Source: Azolla pinnata
Lineage: Eukaryota; Streptophyta; Polypodiopsida; Salviniales; Salviniaceae
DNA: 36,292 bases
Reading direction: 5' to 3'
Assembly (NCBI GenBank): GCA_037176905.1
Contig: JBBBWG010031242.1
Coordinates: forward strand, 9,753-46,044
Part shown: piece after piece, positions 1-13,800 of the stretch
How positions within the stretch are numbered: the first letter of the stretch is position 1
Layout of the letters: every line of letters begins with the position of its first letter
Translations under genes and position numbers: made by a program
The notes under the pieces: generated by a model
What the model saw: the letters and a program-made list of their open reading frames with translations, nothing else
Told to the model about the DNA's origin: nothing
Database searches by the model: none

Positions 1-1751
1 TTGAGGAAAAACACTTGGGTTCCTCAACGCTTAGCTTGGTTTGTTTCTTTGCCTTCTCCCCCCCCCCCCCCCCCCCTCATATCTCTCTCACCTCTGAATC
101 AAGATGTCGCCTTTCGTCGAAACACGCCCGCGGATTGGTACCTATTTGGCTCCGCTTACGCCAGTGTTGTGTCTGGACGGAAACTCCTCTAGCCATATCC
201 TCGAAAGATCCGCTTTTGCCTTCGAGAGATCTCGAGTTATTTTCAGTGCATGGGGATGTGAAACTCCGTAGGAAGGTCGAATGCATTTGCAGGCTTATAT
301 ATATCTCTCAGCTGGCATTTGTTTCGGCTCGTAGTAGATCAGAAATGCAGTCACTTGAACATAGAAAGCCTGAATATGGCGTCATTTCGATTATCTTGGA
401 GCTAGTATTTCTGTACGGGGCTGATATCTTTTGCTGCTTTTTGTCTACGAGGATCAGAACTGTTGCTTATCTCTGGATGTCTTTATACTTCTCTAGCTTT
501 CTATGTTGCAAATTCCAGCTCCTTCGCATCATTACAGTGAAATCTCCTTGTTTGGTAAAAGTATCCGTGTCTCAGCTTGTAATTCACACTCGCTCACGAT
601 TGTGTGCGTGGAATGCAGACGTTATACAAGGAGAACAATGTGTACTCACAAGTCAAGAGAATCCCCCACAAAACTCTCCACGTCCCTGAAAGAAATATGG
701 TTATTTAGGCCTTTCGAAAAAGTGTTTATCAGTTCTGTAATGTATATTCATTTTGCCTTTGTTACAACAGCCTGTAAATTTTTCTATCTGAAGACACTGT
801 GCTGTTTTCATGCACATGCTATTGGGAGCAGAAGTGGTTATTACGTTGAAATATATATTGCAAGTTTCTTCTAAATTAAGTTACTGAATAGGGTGTTCTC
901 GATCTATTTGACTATTACATGTCTCGGTCACTGTTGCAAGAAAAAATCTTACAAGACGAGTCACAGAGGAAACTGAAAGCAGAAAGCACCCCAGGATATG
1001 AGAAGTTCTCAATAATATGAACAATCATTGTGACAACCTTTGGAAAAGGATTAAAGTTTTCCTGAAGGAATGATTGTGCAAGGTCCAAAATCTCCCAAAA
1101 GGATATGCAATCAAGTGAAATAGAACAATCAAGGCAAATTCATGTAAACTTGAAATGCCTGAGCTCCCCTAATCAATTCAAGCAACCCATTGAATATCAG
1201 GAACTGGCTCAAATTTACTTCAGATTGTTGGATCAAACACCTCCAATCAGCTATTTAACCTAGCGAACTCAAATAATGGCTCCCGTCCATATTAAATTGT
1301 AATGGACATCTAAGCTGTAGACAATGAATGTTAATCTTAAGAACGCATGGCTTTGAATATTTTCCATGGATTAATAAATAAACACATTATTTTCAGTACA
1401 ATCTATAAATACGTTTGGTATGGTGCTCTTCATTTAAATAACGTGTTAATGACGGATTGAAATGAAATCCCGCTTTTCTAGTGTTCTTAAGATAATCTAG
1501 TTTGCTGTAAATCATCTTGTTCATTATATGATGCAATGAAAACACAAGTTTTATTTTGGTTTACGTATGGTGCAAATTTCATGTGTGAATTCCTGTTTTG
1601 CAGGCTGCATCATAAATTTACTGTAGATACATTTAAAGGAGGAAGTGTGAACAGTTCAGTAAGTATTCGTTTTCTCAATGCATCAAATTCTATTTAATGG
1701 TAAGTATCCTTTCTCTCAGTTGATTGAAAACCATTACTTTCAGGGATAGAA
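1..1751 (+). other. 5' region and 5'-UTR of the PP2A-A gene
   Basis: No protein gene is supported here. A pyrimidine-rich leader-like stretch lies at about 40-100. A short non-coding exon is likely at 1604-1658: it has a TTTTGCAG acceptor before it and a GTAAGT donor at 1659. A second UTR intron then runs 1659-1743, ending in TTTCAG, and the coding exon begins at 1744, eight bases before the ATG. The donor of the first UTR exon could not be placed, and the transcription start may lie in the first 100 bases or left of the window. Open frames at 15-689 and 503-874 have no recognisable domain and are probably chance. Confidence 0.5.
59..76. repeat. Poly(C) tract in the PP2A-A leader region
   Basis: An uninterrupted run of about 18 cytosines sits inside a CT-rich stretch. 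Length errors are likely in such a run, so the exact count should not be trusted. Confidence 0.8.
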
Positions 1752-4700
1752 ATGGCTATGGTTGATGACACCCCCCTGTATCCAATATCAGTTCTTATCG
1801 ATGAACTGAAGAATGATGACATTCAGCTGCGTCTTAATTCGATTAGACGTCTATCTACCATTGCTCGAGCTCTCGGTGAAGAAAGAACAAGAAAGGAGCT
1901 GATTCCCTTCCTGAGTGAAAGCAATGATGACGATGATGAAGTTCTTCTGGCTATGGCTGAAGAGCTTGGGGCTTTTATTCCTTATGTTGGTGGAGTGGAG
2001 TATGCACATGTCCTATTATCTCCTCTTGAAACACTTTGCACAGTAGAAGAAACAGTGGTTAGAGATAAGGCTGTCGAATCTTTATGCCGAATCGGCTCTC
2101 AGATGAAAGAGGCAGATTTAGCTGAGTGGTTTGTTCCACTGGTGAAGGTAGATACCTTTTTGTTTTCTTTTTTCAAATGAGAAAACTTCAAATACCTGAG
2201 TTTTTCTTATCCCCATCAATGCCCTTGAATCCCATGATATCTTCTGAGAAAGAAATACCTGAGTTTTTCTTTCTCTTTGGGGATGGAGCAAAGGCATTGA
2301 ATAACTAATGGAAACCCTTTGGTACTCTAGAGTTTTCCCTCTTTAATCAAGTTTCAGGATGCCTTGTCTCACTATGTATTTGCCTAGCATGTGAAAATTA
2401 TTAGATGAACTCATATGGGATGTCTAATATGACTTATATGTTGTGTATTACTGTTTTGTTCTTTGAAGAGACTTGGGGCTGGTGAATGGTTCACAGCACG
2501 AGTATCTGCTTGTGGTCTTTTTCATATAGCATATCCAAGTGCAAGAGAAGCACTTCGGCTTGATTTGCGGTCACTCTACAATCAACTTTGTCGTGATGAT
2601 CTGCCAATGGTAAGGCGATCTGCTGCTTCAAATCTGGGAAAATTTGCAGCTACTGTTGAGCCTTTGTTTCTCAAGTCAGAGATCCTGTCCTTCTTTAGGG
2701 AGTTGACACAAGATGGTATTTACTATCTACTTGAATGCCCATTTCCTATCTTGAACTTTGTTTTTATCGTGATTCTTATTGTGTTAGTGCTTCCCTATTC
2801 TGTATGGCTTACGTTATAATTTCCTGCAGTCCAGGATTCTGTAAGGATTCTTGCAGTTGAGGGATGTGCAGCATTAGGCAAGCTTTTGGAGCCTCAGGAT
2901 TGTGTTGAAAACATCCTACCTGTTATCATCAGCTTTTCTCAGGTTTGTGTGTGCATGTAACAACCAGAATATTTGGTCAATTTAATGTAGATTTTTATGG
3001 TATGCTCATGGGATGGATATCAGGACAAATCCTGGAGAGTGCGATACATGGTTGCCAACCAGTTGTATGATATTTGTGAGGCAGTGGGGCCTGAATCAAC
3101 AATGTTAGTGAGTTAGTTTCATCAATACAGTTAGTCCTAGGTTAAGTTAGCACACATTCCCCTCAGTAATCAGTTGAGCACATGCATGTCAGTTTCGTAT
3201 GACAAGTTTATTTGGATGATGTATCAGGGCTGAGCTATTACCAGCTTATGTACGTTTGCTCCGTGACAATGAAGCTGAAGTAAGAATTGCTGCTGCTGGA
3301 AAGGTGACCAAGTTCTGCAAGATTGTGAGCTTCCCGCTTGCGATTCAATCTATACTCCCTTGTGTAAAAGTAAGTCAAGCTGTCTATCATACTAGTTCAA
3401 GAAATTTGTTTTTAAACCGTTCCATCACATTCATTATTATACATGTCATTGATAGGATTTGGCATCTGACTCATCACAACATGTCCGAGCTGCCCTAGCG
3501 TCTGTCATCATGGGAATGGCTCCAATTCTAGGGAAAGTAGGTTTATTTCTTTTTGATATGTTTGATGCTTCATTGGCCGTTTTCTTATTCTATCTCCCAT
3601 TGAATGATTTCTGCATGGTCTACTTTGATGTAGGAAGCCACTATTGAGCAATTGCTGCCCATCTTTCTTTCACTCTTAAAAGATGAATTTCCAGATGTGC
3701 GGTTGAATATAATTAGCAAGCTTGACCAAGTCAACCAGGTACACATTTTAAACTAGGGTCATACTTTTTTATGATCACCTCACATTTTGTTCATATTTCT
3801 TTATTTAAATGCACACCAGATAGTAATTTGCAGAAACATGTTTGCACAGAATCAATAACGTACCAGAGTTTCTAATTTTCAATATTTTTGCACTTAATAA
3901 AGAAATTAAAATAGTATGTGGGAGATCAAGAAGTTTTGAAACTTTAACCACCAAATGAACAACATATGATTAGCTATGAAGGAAATTTGATGTTAATTTG
4001 CCGTTGTTCCATTGTCCAGGTTATTGGCATTGATTTACTTTCACAATCTCTTCTACCTGCAATTGTAGAGCTGGCAGAGGACAAACATTGGCGAGTTCGA
4101 CTAGCTATAATTGAGTATATTCCTCTTTTAGCCAGCCAATTGGGTGTTGATTTCTTTGATGACAAACTTGGAGCCTTATGCATGCAGTGGCTCGGCGATC
4201 AGGTAATAGAACATTTATCCAAAGTTCTTATATTTGGTCTATTATTCAAATGAGGCTTCTTTCTGAAAAAATCTCTTAAATATGGGATATGATATTTCCA
4301 ACACCTACTTGAACAAACCAATGCTATGCATCAAATGGAAGAGCTCGTGATAATTTTAAAAAACTGATAAGTACTACCCAACCAGATCTATGGTCAAGAG
4401 ATAACTCAAATGAACATGAATAAAATTATGTCAACTATATTCACTTGTCAGTAACCTATCCCTTAATAAAGATTGGCAAAGTGGCATGCACTGTGTCTGC
4501 ACTGATGCGTCCCTTCATGAAATTTGAGGCTTTAAAAAGGCTCAATAATAGGATTGAAACCATTGATACAAGAGAACAAATTTAAGTGTCTAATTATCAC
4601 ACAATCATGGTCAGCTCAGTTATGAACAAATTATATAGCTTCTTCCTTGAACAAAACATTAGGTATTAGATTAAATGCCTTATTCTAGAACAGACATTCC

Positions 4701-6222
4701 ATGGCCAAACTTTTAGGTGATTCTATCATTTGATACTTGTTTACTCATTTATTAATTTTTCAAGGGTACAAAATCTAAATGCAGGTATTTTCCATTCGAG
4801 AAGCTGCAGCCAATAATCTCAAAAGGTTAGCAGAGGAATTTGGCCCCGAATGGGCCATGCAACACATTGTTCCCCAGGTTTTATCCTGAACTATCTAGGA
4901 TACAGAGTTCATCTTCGTCTTCTGTAATAATATTCCTTGTCGGGCTCCTATGCATGTCAAAATTCACTTCGCTTTTGCGTCTTTGAGTCTTTTCTGTCTC
5001 ATTTCATTTGAGATTATACTGCGCTATATGCAATATAACTTCCAAATTGTGGACTGCAATTTGTCCTATGAACACATGAGGTAGTCATTTGGTGTCAAGA
5101 ATGGGTCCCAAATACATGTTTTAACTGGAATGTATTGAATGACAATCTACCGACCTGTACGGTAACAGCATATTTGTCTTTTGCTAGGTTCTTGAGATGA
5201 TAAATAATGGCCATTATCTCTATCGAATGACCATTTTAAATGCTATATCGCTGCTTGCTCCAGTAATGGGAGCAGAAGTAACATGCCAAACAATGCTTCC
5301 TGTCGTCATTGACGCTGCGAAAGATAGGTATGCTAATTGTTTTTGCATTTTAATAAATCTCTACAGTTCTGGTTGTTTCCTGAGCTACTCCTGAAGTGCC
5401 ATATGGACGGAAATTGATGCTCAAAAGTGTTGCATGAATATAATAGTAAAGCTGAACAGTGATTGAAAAAGTATAGATTTTGGAGGATATGTTAGGACAT
5501 CAGGAATAGCAATCAATGAATATGTTTCTATTTTTATCCAGATTTTAGCTTGATGTTGACTCACATTTTATGGAACTACTGCAGAGTGCCAAACATCAAG
5601 TTTAATGTGGCTAAGGTTTTACAGGCTTTGACGTCTGTTGTGGATGCCACGGTAACTCTTCTGTGACTTTGAGACATTTCTTCATGCATCTACATTGTAG
5701 TCTCAAGGTTTATTCTTGTGTTTCTTCCAGTTAGTGTAAGAACATATCTACTAGTATTTTAGGAAATGCATTTGTATGTGTGAAACAAACTTCTTTTTCA
5801 TACTGGTTTATTATTTTGAGGGCTATTATTGTATTCTTGTTTCTGTTGGATAACAATGACCTCTTTAGGAATACTTACGCATAGAATAATTTCATATGAT
5901 CAAAGGTGTGTGGAACAGTTGTTAAGGTCACTAGTATACCTACATCTATTTTTGCACATAATCCACAGCTGTATTGATTCACACTTTTAAAGCTGATTCA
6001 CTCTTTTCATGCATGTGCACATGATTTAAAAATTAATAGCATGGAAACATGTTCACTTTGTTGAAATTGCAACTGATGACCTGATTGTTCCTTTTTTATT
6101 TTTAGGTTGTGGAGCAAACCATTAGGCCTTGTTTGATTGAGCTAAGTGAAGATCCAGATGTTGATGTGAGGTATTTTGCTGCTCAGGCTTTACAGACATG
6201 TGATCAATATATGTCGTCTTGA
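1752..6222 (+). CDS. PP2AA: Protein phosphatase 2A 65-kDa regulatory subunit A (scaffold)
   Basis: Scaffold subunit that holds the PP2A catalytic C subunit and a variable B subunit; cytosolic and nuclear. Coding exons: 1752-2147, 2469-2715, 2830-2942, 3024-3103, 3228-3369, 3456-3536, 3634-3738, 4020-4202, 4785-4877, 5188-5327, 5585-5651 and 6106-6222. They join in frame to 1764 nt, or 587 aa, the usual length in plants (RCN1/PP2AA family). The start [20 protein letters not shown] is the conserved plant N terminus, so the ATG is secure. The whole protein is HEAT repeats of about 39 residues; conserved stretches include [68 protein letters not shown] and [12 protein letters not shown] near the C terminus. 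All introns are GT-AG. Intact, with no frameshift seen. The catalytic subunit is not encoded in this window. Confidence 0.97.
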
Positions 6223-6750
6223 TTGTGTGACAAGTTTGGGAAGGAACCACCCTATTCTTCACCCTCTTTTCCATTGATTTCTGCTGAGTTTCTATCCGGT
6301 AATGTTCTCTATACTTGAAAATTCAGGGGTTGAGATCATAATGACGAGAGTAGGATGCATTTCTGGATATATATTTTTAAATGAAGTTAAAACCAGTTTG
6401 TTGTGATGATTATAGAACTACTTCAGTAGCATCGATTATGTTATTCATGAAGGTGGCTGTGCTTAGTTGTTTTGGGGGCGATGCAGGAAGAGAAAGCCCC
6501 ATTTCCTCTTTTTGTATGTAAGATATAAACATTGTTGAAAAGTTGTTTAGTTAGGGTCGACTAGTTGAAACAATGACTTGAAGAGAAATCCTGATTGTTC
6601 TAAAATCGTCAATTATCTGAGTAGTCCTCCCTGAGGAAGTTTAAGTTGCATAGACGGTAGATTTTGCATTTTGTAATTTCATTTCTTAACATCAGTTTTG
6701 GATGGGCTTTATGCGTGTAATAAATGCAAATTGGGGTATAAAAAAAAAAA
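6223..6750 (+). other. 3'-UTR of PP2A-A with polyadenylation region
   Basis: Follows the TGA at 6220-6222. A canonical AATAAA lies at 6719-6724, followed by a genomic run of 11 A at 6740-6750, so the transcript probably ends about here. No other coding signal is seen in this stretch. Confidence 0.55.
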
Positions 6751-7838
6751 CTGTTGTGATTTTCGTCGTACGTTACGTAGTGGATTTCATTTCACGGAAA
6801 GATATTTCAACATGTTCGAGCTGGAATTGTCATAGATATGGTTTAAGGTTCAGGGTTTAGAAAGCTTGTGTAGAAAAAACGCTTCCGAACTGATTATGAT
6901 AAAAAAAACAAAATTGAGACGAAGAAAAAGCAAACAAGGTTGGCTTACAAATATCTTCATTCTTATCTCTCGATCAGCAGCGTAAAAAGAATGGTCTGTG
7001 TGAGGGTCAAGGTGATTATTGATCGGTGATGATGTGCATGCTATTATTACAGGAGAGTCTAATTCTTCTTCGTTCTATTCACAATTCGTCAGGCAATTTC
7101 TATTAGTTCCCAATGCTATTTTCCGGATTCTCATCGTTCAAAACTCTGAAGATTGAATGTGGCTACTATCTTGCAATGCTCAACTATCGTCTTTGATTAC
7201 GATGTGAATGCATGTACAGTAGTAGACCATATAAAACGTCAAATAGAAGATAACTACGATTCAACGTACAGTAGTAGATCACATAAAGCGTCAAATAGAA
7301 GACAACTACAGAATCTTCCTATAGAATGTTGCCATTTACATAACAAGCATTCAGGAACCACAACTACAATTCAACGCGATATAGAGCACGTAACTAGAAC
7401 TCGAGATTGTGTAGATCTTGACACGCAGAATCCCATCAAAGGAAAAAACTATATGAACACGTTGAAGAGCAAACTCTTTTATCTCTCAAATTTTGAAACT
7501 TTACTGAAGTTGTGATATCCCCATTTTGCAAAGGCTTATAAACGGCTGCAAAACCACAACCACGCTAATGAATGTATTATGTATGCTCTCCAATGGTCAG
7601 AACCGCTTAAATTACGGCTTTAAGTGCCGGGGCGATGACAAAATACACAAGGTAATGACCAGATTGCTTCCAATCATCACTATCTCGAATGTTCCATGGA
7701 CTCATCATATTACAAGTATTGCAAGTTACAACCATTATAATCAATTTAGATCCACTGGGCATTAAATAACAGAATTGTCCACTACATAACTCATCATACC
7801 TTATATTCTGATTGCGGAAGCAGCACACTTTACAAATT
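6751..7838. other. Convergent intergenic region (3' ends of PP2A-A and CFAP58)
   Basis: AT-rich and without recognisable coding. It lies between two convergent genes and must hold the CFAP58 3'-UTR, reading right to left. The open frames at 7153-7515 and 7526-7765 have no family resemblance, and the first is partly made by a 52-bp tandem duplication. Confidence 0.5.
7214..7311. repeat. 52-bp tandem duplication
   Basis: Two copies of a unit beginning GTACAGTAGTAGA, the first at 7214-7265 and the second from 7266, share the core GTCAAATAGAAGA and AACTAC with a few substitutions. The second copy decays near 7311. Confidence 0.8.
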
Positions 7839-10800
7839 TTATATTGCCATGTTGAATCCACCCCCTAGAACCTTAGGATGCGATGAACCCTCCTCGTTAG
7901 TAAGATTTCTTAATTGATTGGCTTCTCTAATCTTTTGCCGTTCTTTTTGCTCTTTTAATTTCCTTTCATATAACTTCTGCTTAACGCTATCAAGTTCTGC
8001 GTTCAATCTTTTTATTTCAGCTGAATGCTCCTTCACTTGGCCCTGCATTACAAGCCAATTGAGCACAAAAGAGCATTAGTATGATCAGGTCAAGAGACCT
8101 CAGTTGAGAGATATAATCAGAAAACAAAAAACGGTGGCTCTCCATTCATTACATGCCACAGAACCAGAAGCACACAGAGCATACATATGTGAAGATCGTG
8201 CAGATGAGTGAGTGCTTAGTATACCACAGAAATCAAACCCCACAACATCCTATACATATCAGTTGTGATCTCAACAAATATCCAATATGAACAGCATGCA
8301 TTACAATCATTTTTTTGACCTTTCAGAACCAAAGAGCTTTCATCTTAATTGCGATATGGATAGCTTAATTTTGTCAATGATAATAATGGTTTTGGCTGCT
8401 TTTGCTTTCTGTGCATTGATACTTATCCACAGTATAACTTCTACAATGCCATACAGATATAAATATACATGAAACCTTAAGATAGGACGTGATTCCATAT
8501 ATTCTGGTGTTTCAAGTTCTGTACTGAAATGTGTACATAATCCATGTAAAACAGCAGCCTGACCTGATACATTTGAAGTTCTGATGTCATTGATTGCATT
8601 TGATGAGTCTTCTCTTTTAAAGTTTTTGCATACAGCCCAAGCTGTTCAGAAACTTCTGGCCCAGGTTGTCGAGCCAAAATCTTTCTGAGCTCAACATAAA
8701 GTTTCTCCTTTTCTTGAATTAAAATATCCTTTTCCACAACCTACAGCAGACCGGTATGCAACAAAATTGTTAGGCCAGATTTAATTAATTTTTACATGAT
8801 TTGAGAAGGTGACAGAGAGACGGAGCCTTTCCAACATGGTGAGGAACATTTACAACAAAAATATACTGTCAAAATAAAGTAGAGAAAGAAATTAGAATAC
8901 CTCAAAAACCAAGCAGAGGGTTTAACATATCAAGGAATAGCAAATTGTAAGGCACAGACACCCCCCGTCTGTCTGCACTAGAGTCTCAAAACCCAATTTA
9001 ACAACGGATAAGGCCAATTATCTCCCATGAAACTTGGGCATCTCTCTATGTTCGAGACCTTTTGAACCCAAAAGTTTCAGTGTCTGTGAGTGTGTACATA
9101 ACAAGGTTTTTTATTTATCTTTAATTATTTTGTTTATTTTTAACCACATTTTTTTGCTCTCAAGACGGAAGATAACAGTGTAATATGTAAGTTTTAGCTT
9201 CGTATTATAGTTTGTTTCACGTCTTAAAAGGTTGATATATCTTTTTTCAAGCAAAAATATCTTCTTCTCTACTTTTTGTTATGTCCTTCGTTTAGGACAT
9301 GCTTTTATCCAGTAGCTTGTATTGCCATGCATGTGCACCCCCTAGCCCACACACTACTCCTTTTGTGTGTTAACACCCACACTCAAGCCTATCCTAGAAT
9401 AACCTCATGACATCTCTAAAGTTCTGGCATTCTCTTTGACGTCGAATATACTTCTTTCAGACAGTTTAAGATGATGCAAACTAATGATAGGGAAGCTCTG
9501 AAAAGAAGCAGCAACAGTACCATATACCTGCTCAGTTTTGAGAATCAGTCTTTTTTGCAAAGTTTGTATTTTCAAAATCATTTCATAAGCAGTTGGGTCA
9601 CTCCCTTCAAGTTGACGCCAGCGATGCACATTTAAGGGATTCTCCAATTCTTCCGATAAGGCTTTAACCTATAACCAGCTTGTCATAGTAACTATTAGTT
9701 TCTCTATTAACATCTACACAATTTCACAATATTTCAGATTTACAAAGTAGCAGCACCTTCGTTCGCTCTTGTAATAGTTCTCGGCCCAGACTGTGCACTT
9801 CTCGTTTTAGAACCTGAATGTTCTGAACTGATCCTCGAAGGACACCGTGCTCTCTTTTTAGCTCTGTAAGCTTTATTTTGAGAAGACGCAGCTCATTGAG
9901 CCTACATCTGTATTGAACTTGCCCTTTATTAAGAGTGGACTGTTGAATCTTTATCTTCTCATATAGTAGGGCCAACTCCTCATTTCTTCGAGTAAGCTAC
10001 AAAGTATATAGCAAGATCACCTTTACCCAGATAAAAGAAGAGCTGTAGGTTCCAGATGCAAACCAACAAAAGAGATGGATACTAAACAGTTTTCACTTCC
10101 CCATTTATAACACTCATATAAGCACTCTCAATTACCTGGGTTCCGAGAATGTCTCTCTCATTTTTTATAATGTCCAGCTCCTTCTTCTGCCTAAATTTTT
10201 CATCATCTGCCTCACTGATAATATGATTCATGTTCTCAATTTCTGTATTGTGTGAAGCGATGATCAACTCTCCTTCTTTTATATCCTGGTGAGCTTTGCT
10301 CAATTCTTGCTTTAGTGCTTCTCTTTCTTTTTCCACCTGTGGTAATACATAACAGCAAAACATATATATATATATATATAGATCAGACACATGCTCTCAA
10401 AAGCGTTTCGATTGTTTCTCAACTTGTTTCCAGAGACAATTTTGCCTTTTCATGATGTTTTTTGACCATCAGTTTTCAGTTGTATTTCATGTGTTCCTCT
10501 TATTTTCCATTACCTATTTTTTAGTCAAGACTTTCAAATTCTGCACCTAAGCACAATGCTACAATGAGAAGGTCAATGCAACCTATCTCACAGTCAAGTA
10601 AGCATGCTAGACACAGACTTAATCTCTATGTGATAACCACATGACATTTCCTGCTCATAGTATTAAAGATTCTGTTATAATTCCTACATTGGGCCACAAA
10701 TGGCATTGACTGCATTTTTGTAATTTTATTGATAGATGACTTATCTCCAAGGGATGGCAAGTTCTATACGATCCTATGAACCACAACTATACCTACAAAT

Positions 10801-13800
10801 GTAATTATATAAAGCTTTAGCTTATTCTGTACTATTCCAACTCGGATTAGTACAGAGCCCATGTCCTACTGACACTGTCACCTTTCACCTATCAAAGCAA
10901 TGTCCAACCCAGGATAGGCATAACCCCTAGAACACACTAGAAATATGCATCATTGCACATTGATAGAGACTTAAATTGATTACCTTCCAGATAATGGATG
11001 ATGTTATCCCATTTGTAAGTTTTCATTTTGAATTGAAATGATTTCTTACAGGACATGAACTAAATAGAACTATCACTTTATGTTACATCCTATGATTGCC
11101 AGATTACTCCCTGGAATAATGGGAACAAATAATATCACTTCTCGAAATATGCTGATACAGATAAATAAATGCTTGACTACTGAGAAAAACAGATGACAAC
11201 CTTTGTGAAGTCAAAGTGTTCTTTGATGAGTGCAAGTTCCTTTGTGTTGATTTCCTCCTTCATTTGCTCAATCTGATGATTCATTACTTTAATCCGTCGT
11301 CTGAGTTCATTTATTTCATCTTGGGCATCAACCAAATTCTTGCTCAGCAGGTTCCTTTCACTCCTGACTGCCTCATATAGGTTTTGCTGCTGCTTAAGAC
11401 GGTTTTCTCCTTCTACGATTCTTTTTTGTAGATCCATGATTGTTGCTTCTCTTGCACTCACCTCATCAAGTGCCTATGGAGAAGGTAATTTCTCACATAT
11501 GGTCATTCATACCACACTAATTTGAAAAATGAACACAAGAAAAAGAACTATGAGGACATACTTGCATATACTTGACACCAGCTTGTGATGCTTCTGCGCC
11601 ATACTTTTGTCGTTCTTTCTCCAGTTTACTGATCAATCTTTCTTGTTTTAGTGATGACTCTCGATAATTTTTTATTTCTGCCTCAAGGTTGTGAATTGAA
11701 ACCTCGTTTATCTTAACCAAATCGCTTTGTTTCTCTATCGAGTTTTCAGCCTAATTTGCAAAGAAAGTGCATCATATCAGCAAATTATGGTGCACAAGCC
11801 TCAAAACAATAAGGAAAGATTTAATACTGTTTCAACAACATTTATGGTCTCACACAGATTAAAATCTAGTATGTGGAAGATGGCAGTCTCTATTCTCGAG
11901 GTGTCAGGATTTTATATCAATACAAAAAGCATACTTTGACTCTAAAGCCTTCATTCTTTAGCATGATTTGATCTTAGCAGCGACTGGATGGTACTAATTT
12001 ACCATTTTCCACTAGATATGCAGCAGTCTTATATGACAGCAGGCTCCACACACTTCAGGATCTATGAGAGACATATGCATCGAAGCTCCCTCTCCAATTC
12101 ATATGGAAGTACATAGAAATCGATCCATGATGTTTACAGCCAAAACCACATGGAAAATGAGAACCCTTCATTTAACATTATATATCAACTTTTCTAACTT
12201 CGTAGAGACATGACTCAATATGCATGCTTGAAACAAGGATCGAAATACGCAAGCCATGCCCTTAACATTTTAGAGGTCGAACCATTAGGTTTAAATCATT
12301 TTAGTGGAATCTACAAAATACTTACCCAGCTCCCATAAAAGCCTCCATTTCCATTTCATATGAAAGTCTATACAAGGAGTTCCCACAAAGTCAACACCAC
12401 AAGGTGAATGAGAACCTTACATTAAAAAACATGCATCAACTTTTCTAACTTTGAATTGAGGTTAGAATAACTCAACATGCATGCTTAAAACATGCACTCC
12501 ATCACAAGATTTCTAATTCATTGTGCAAGCATATTTTCACGGCCTTGAGGCTTCAGTGAATATAGTAATGCCTCCTGGACACTGTTCTTTAGGACAGAAA
12601 ATCATTAGCAGTTTTCATGCAGTCCTTCATCTTAAGTTTTTGACGATATGGTAGGTAGTACTATACTTGAGTCTTCAGCTTGTTCAAAACATCACGCTCA
12701 CGTAGAAGCTCCTCTTGTCTCTTGCGTTCTTGCTCTGCTAGTTTTCTTTGTAGCTCTACTTCTTTCCCCATACTCTGAATTTCTGCTCGTAACTCCTCTC
12801 TCTGATTTTCTACATCTTCCTTGTGCTTCTCCAATGCCTTCAGTTTCAAAACAGTGGCTTCTCGGATCTGGCCAAGAAAAGTGAAGAAGTGAGTCTCCTG
12901 TATGAAAAAGTAGTATACAAATGTGCACCAGTAAAACAGCTACTTTAAATACTTGCCTCTATGACAACATGACCTGAAATCAAAGATTGTAAAGCATGAA
13001 CCCCTTTGCCCCCTCCTGCCCAACCCTAATCTAGGCTTTTATATATCACTCAACCTCAACCTCTCTCTTCTCACATAACCCCAGTCTCACACCCAAACCT
13101 TGCATAAAAAATCCGTTGCCTCCCATTTCTCTCTCTAATCCCTCTTTGTTGAACATGTACAAATGCCCCCCACGTTCTCTCTTTAATCCACCTCTTTTCA
13201 CATACCTACACACTTGTGAGAAGCTAATTCTGAACCCCACCATGGGCTCAGCCAGAAATATATCAAAATAAGTCTCCCATGGCTGTTAATAAGATATCTT
13301 TCTCACACACAAACAATCTCACTTTTGGAAAAACAGATAACTATGAAATGAAAAATAGAAATAGAAAGAGGAGGAGATAGGGAAAAGCAGTGGATCTTTA
13401 CCTTATTGACACGAACAACCTCAGCTTTCACCGACTGTATCTCATCATCTTTTATTTTTAGCTCTACTTGTTTCTGGCTATTTTCCGCTAGAAGTTGTGT
13501 ATTAGCATGAATTTGCTCCTCAAGATCACTATGAAGTTTTATAACCTGTCCTAAAACATCTTCAGTAAAATGTATCCATATTGAAAATCCGCAAACTAAT
13601 GCATTTTCTTACATGCTCATTTGTCATTTATAAACATTCAGCCAAATTTCATTTCCAGAACCTTCTGGTTAACAGCATCAAACTCCTTTTGAACTTTATC
13701 TACAAGTTGCTTCTGTTCACGAAGTTGGTGTTCAAGCTTTTCAACATGTTCTTGGCTTTCTAGAACTTCTTGTTGTTTTGCTTTAATTTCAGTCTGTCTA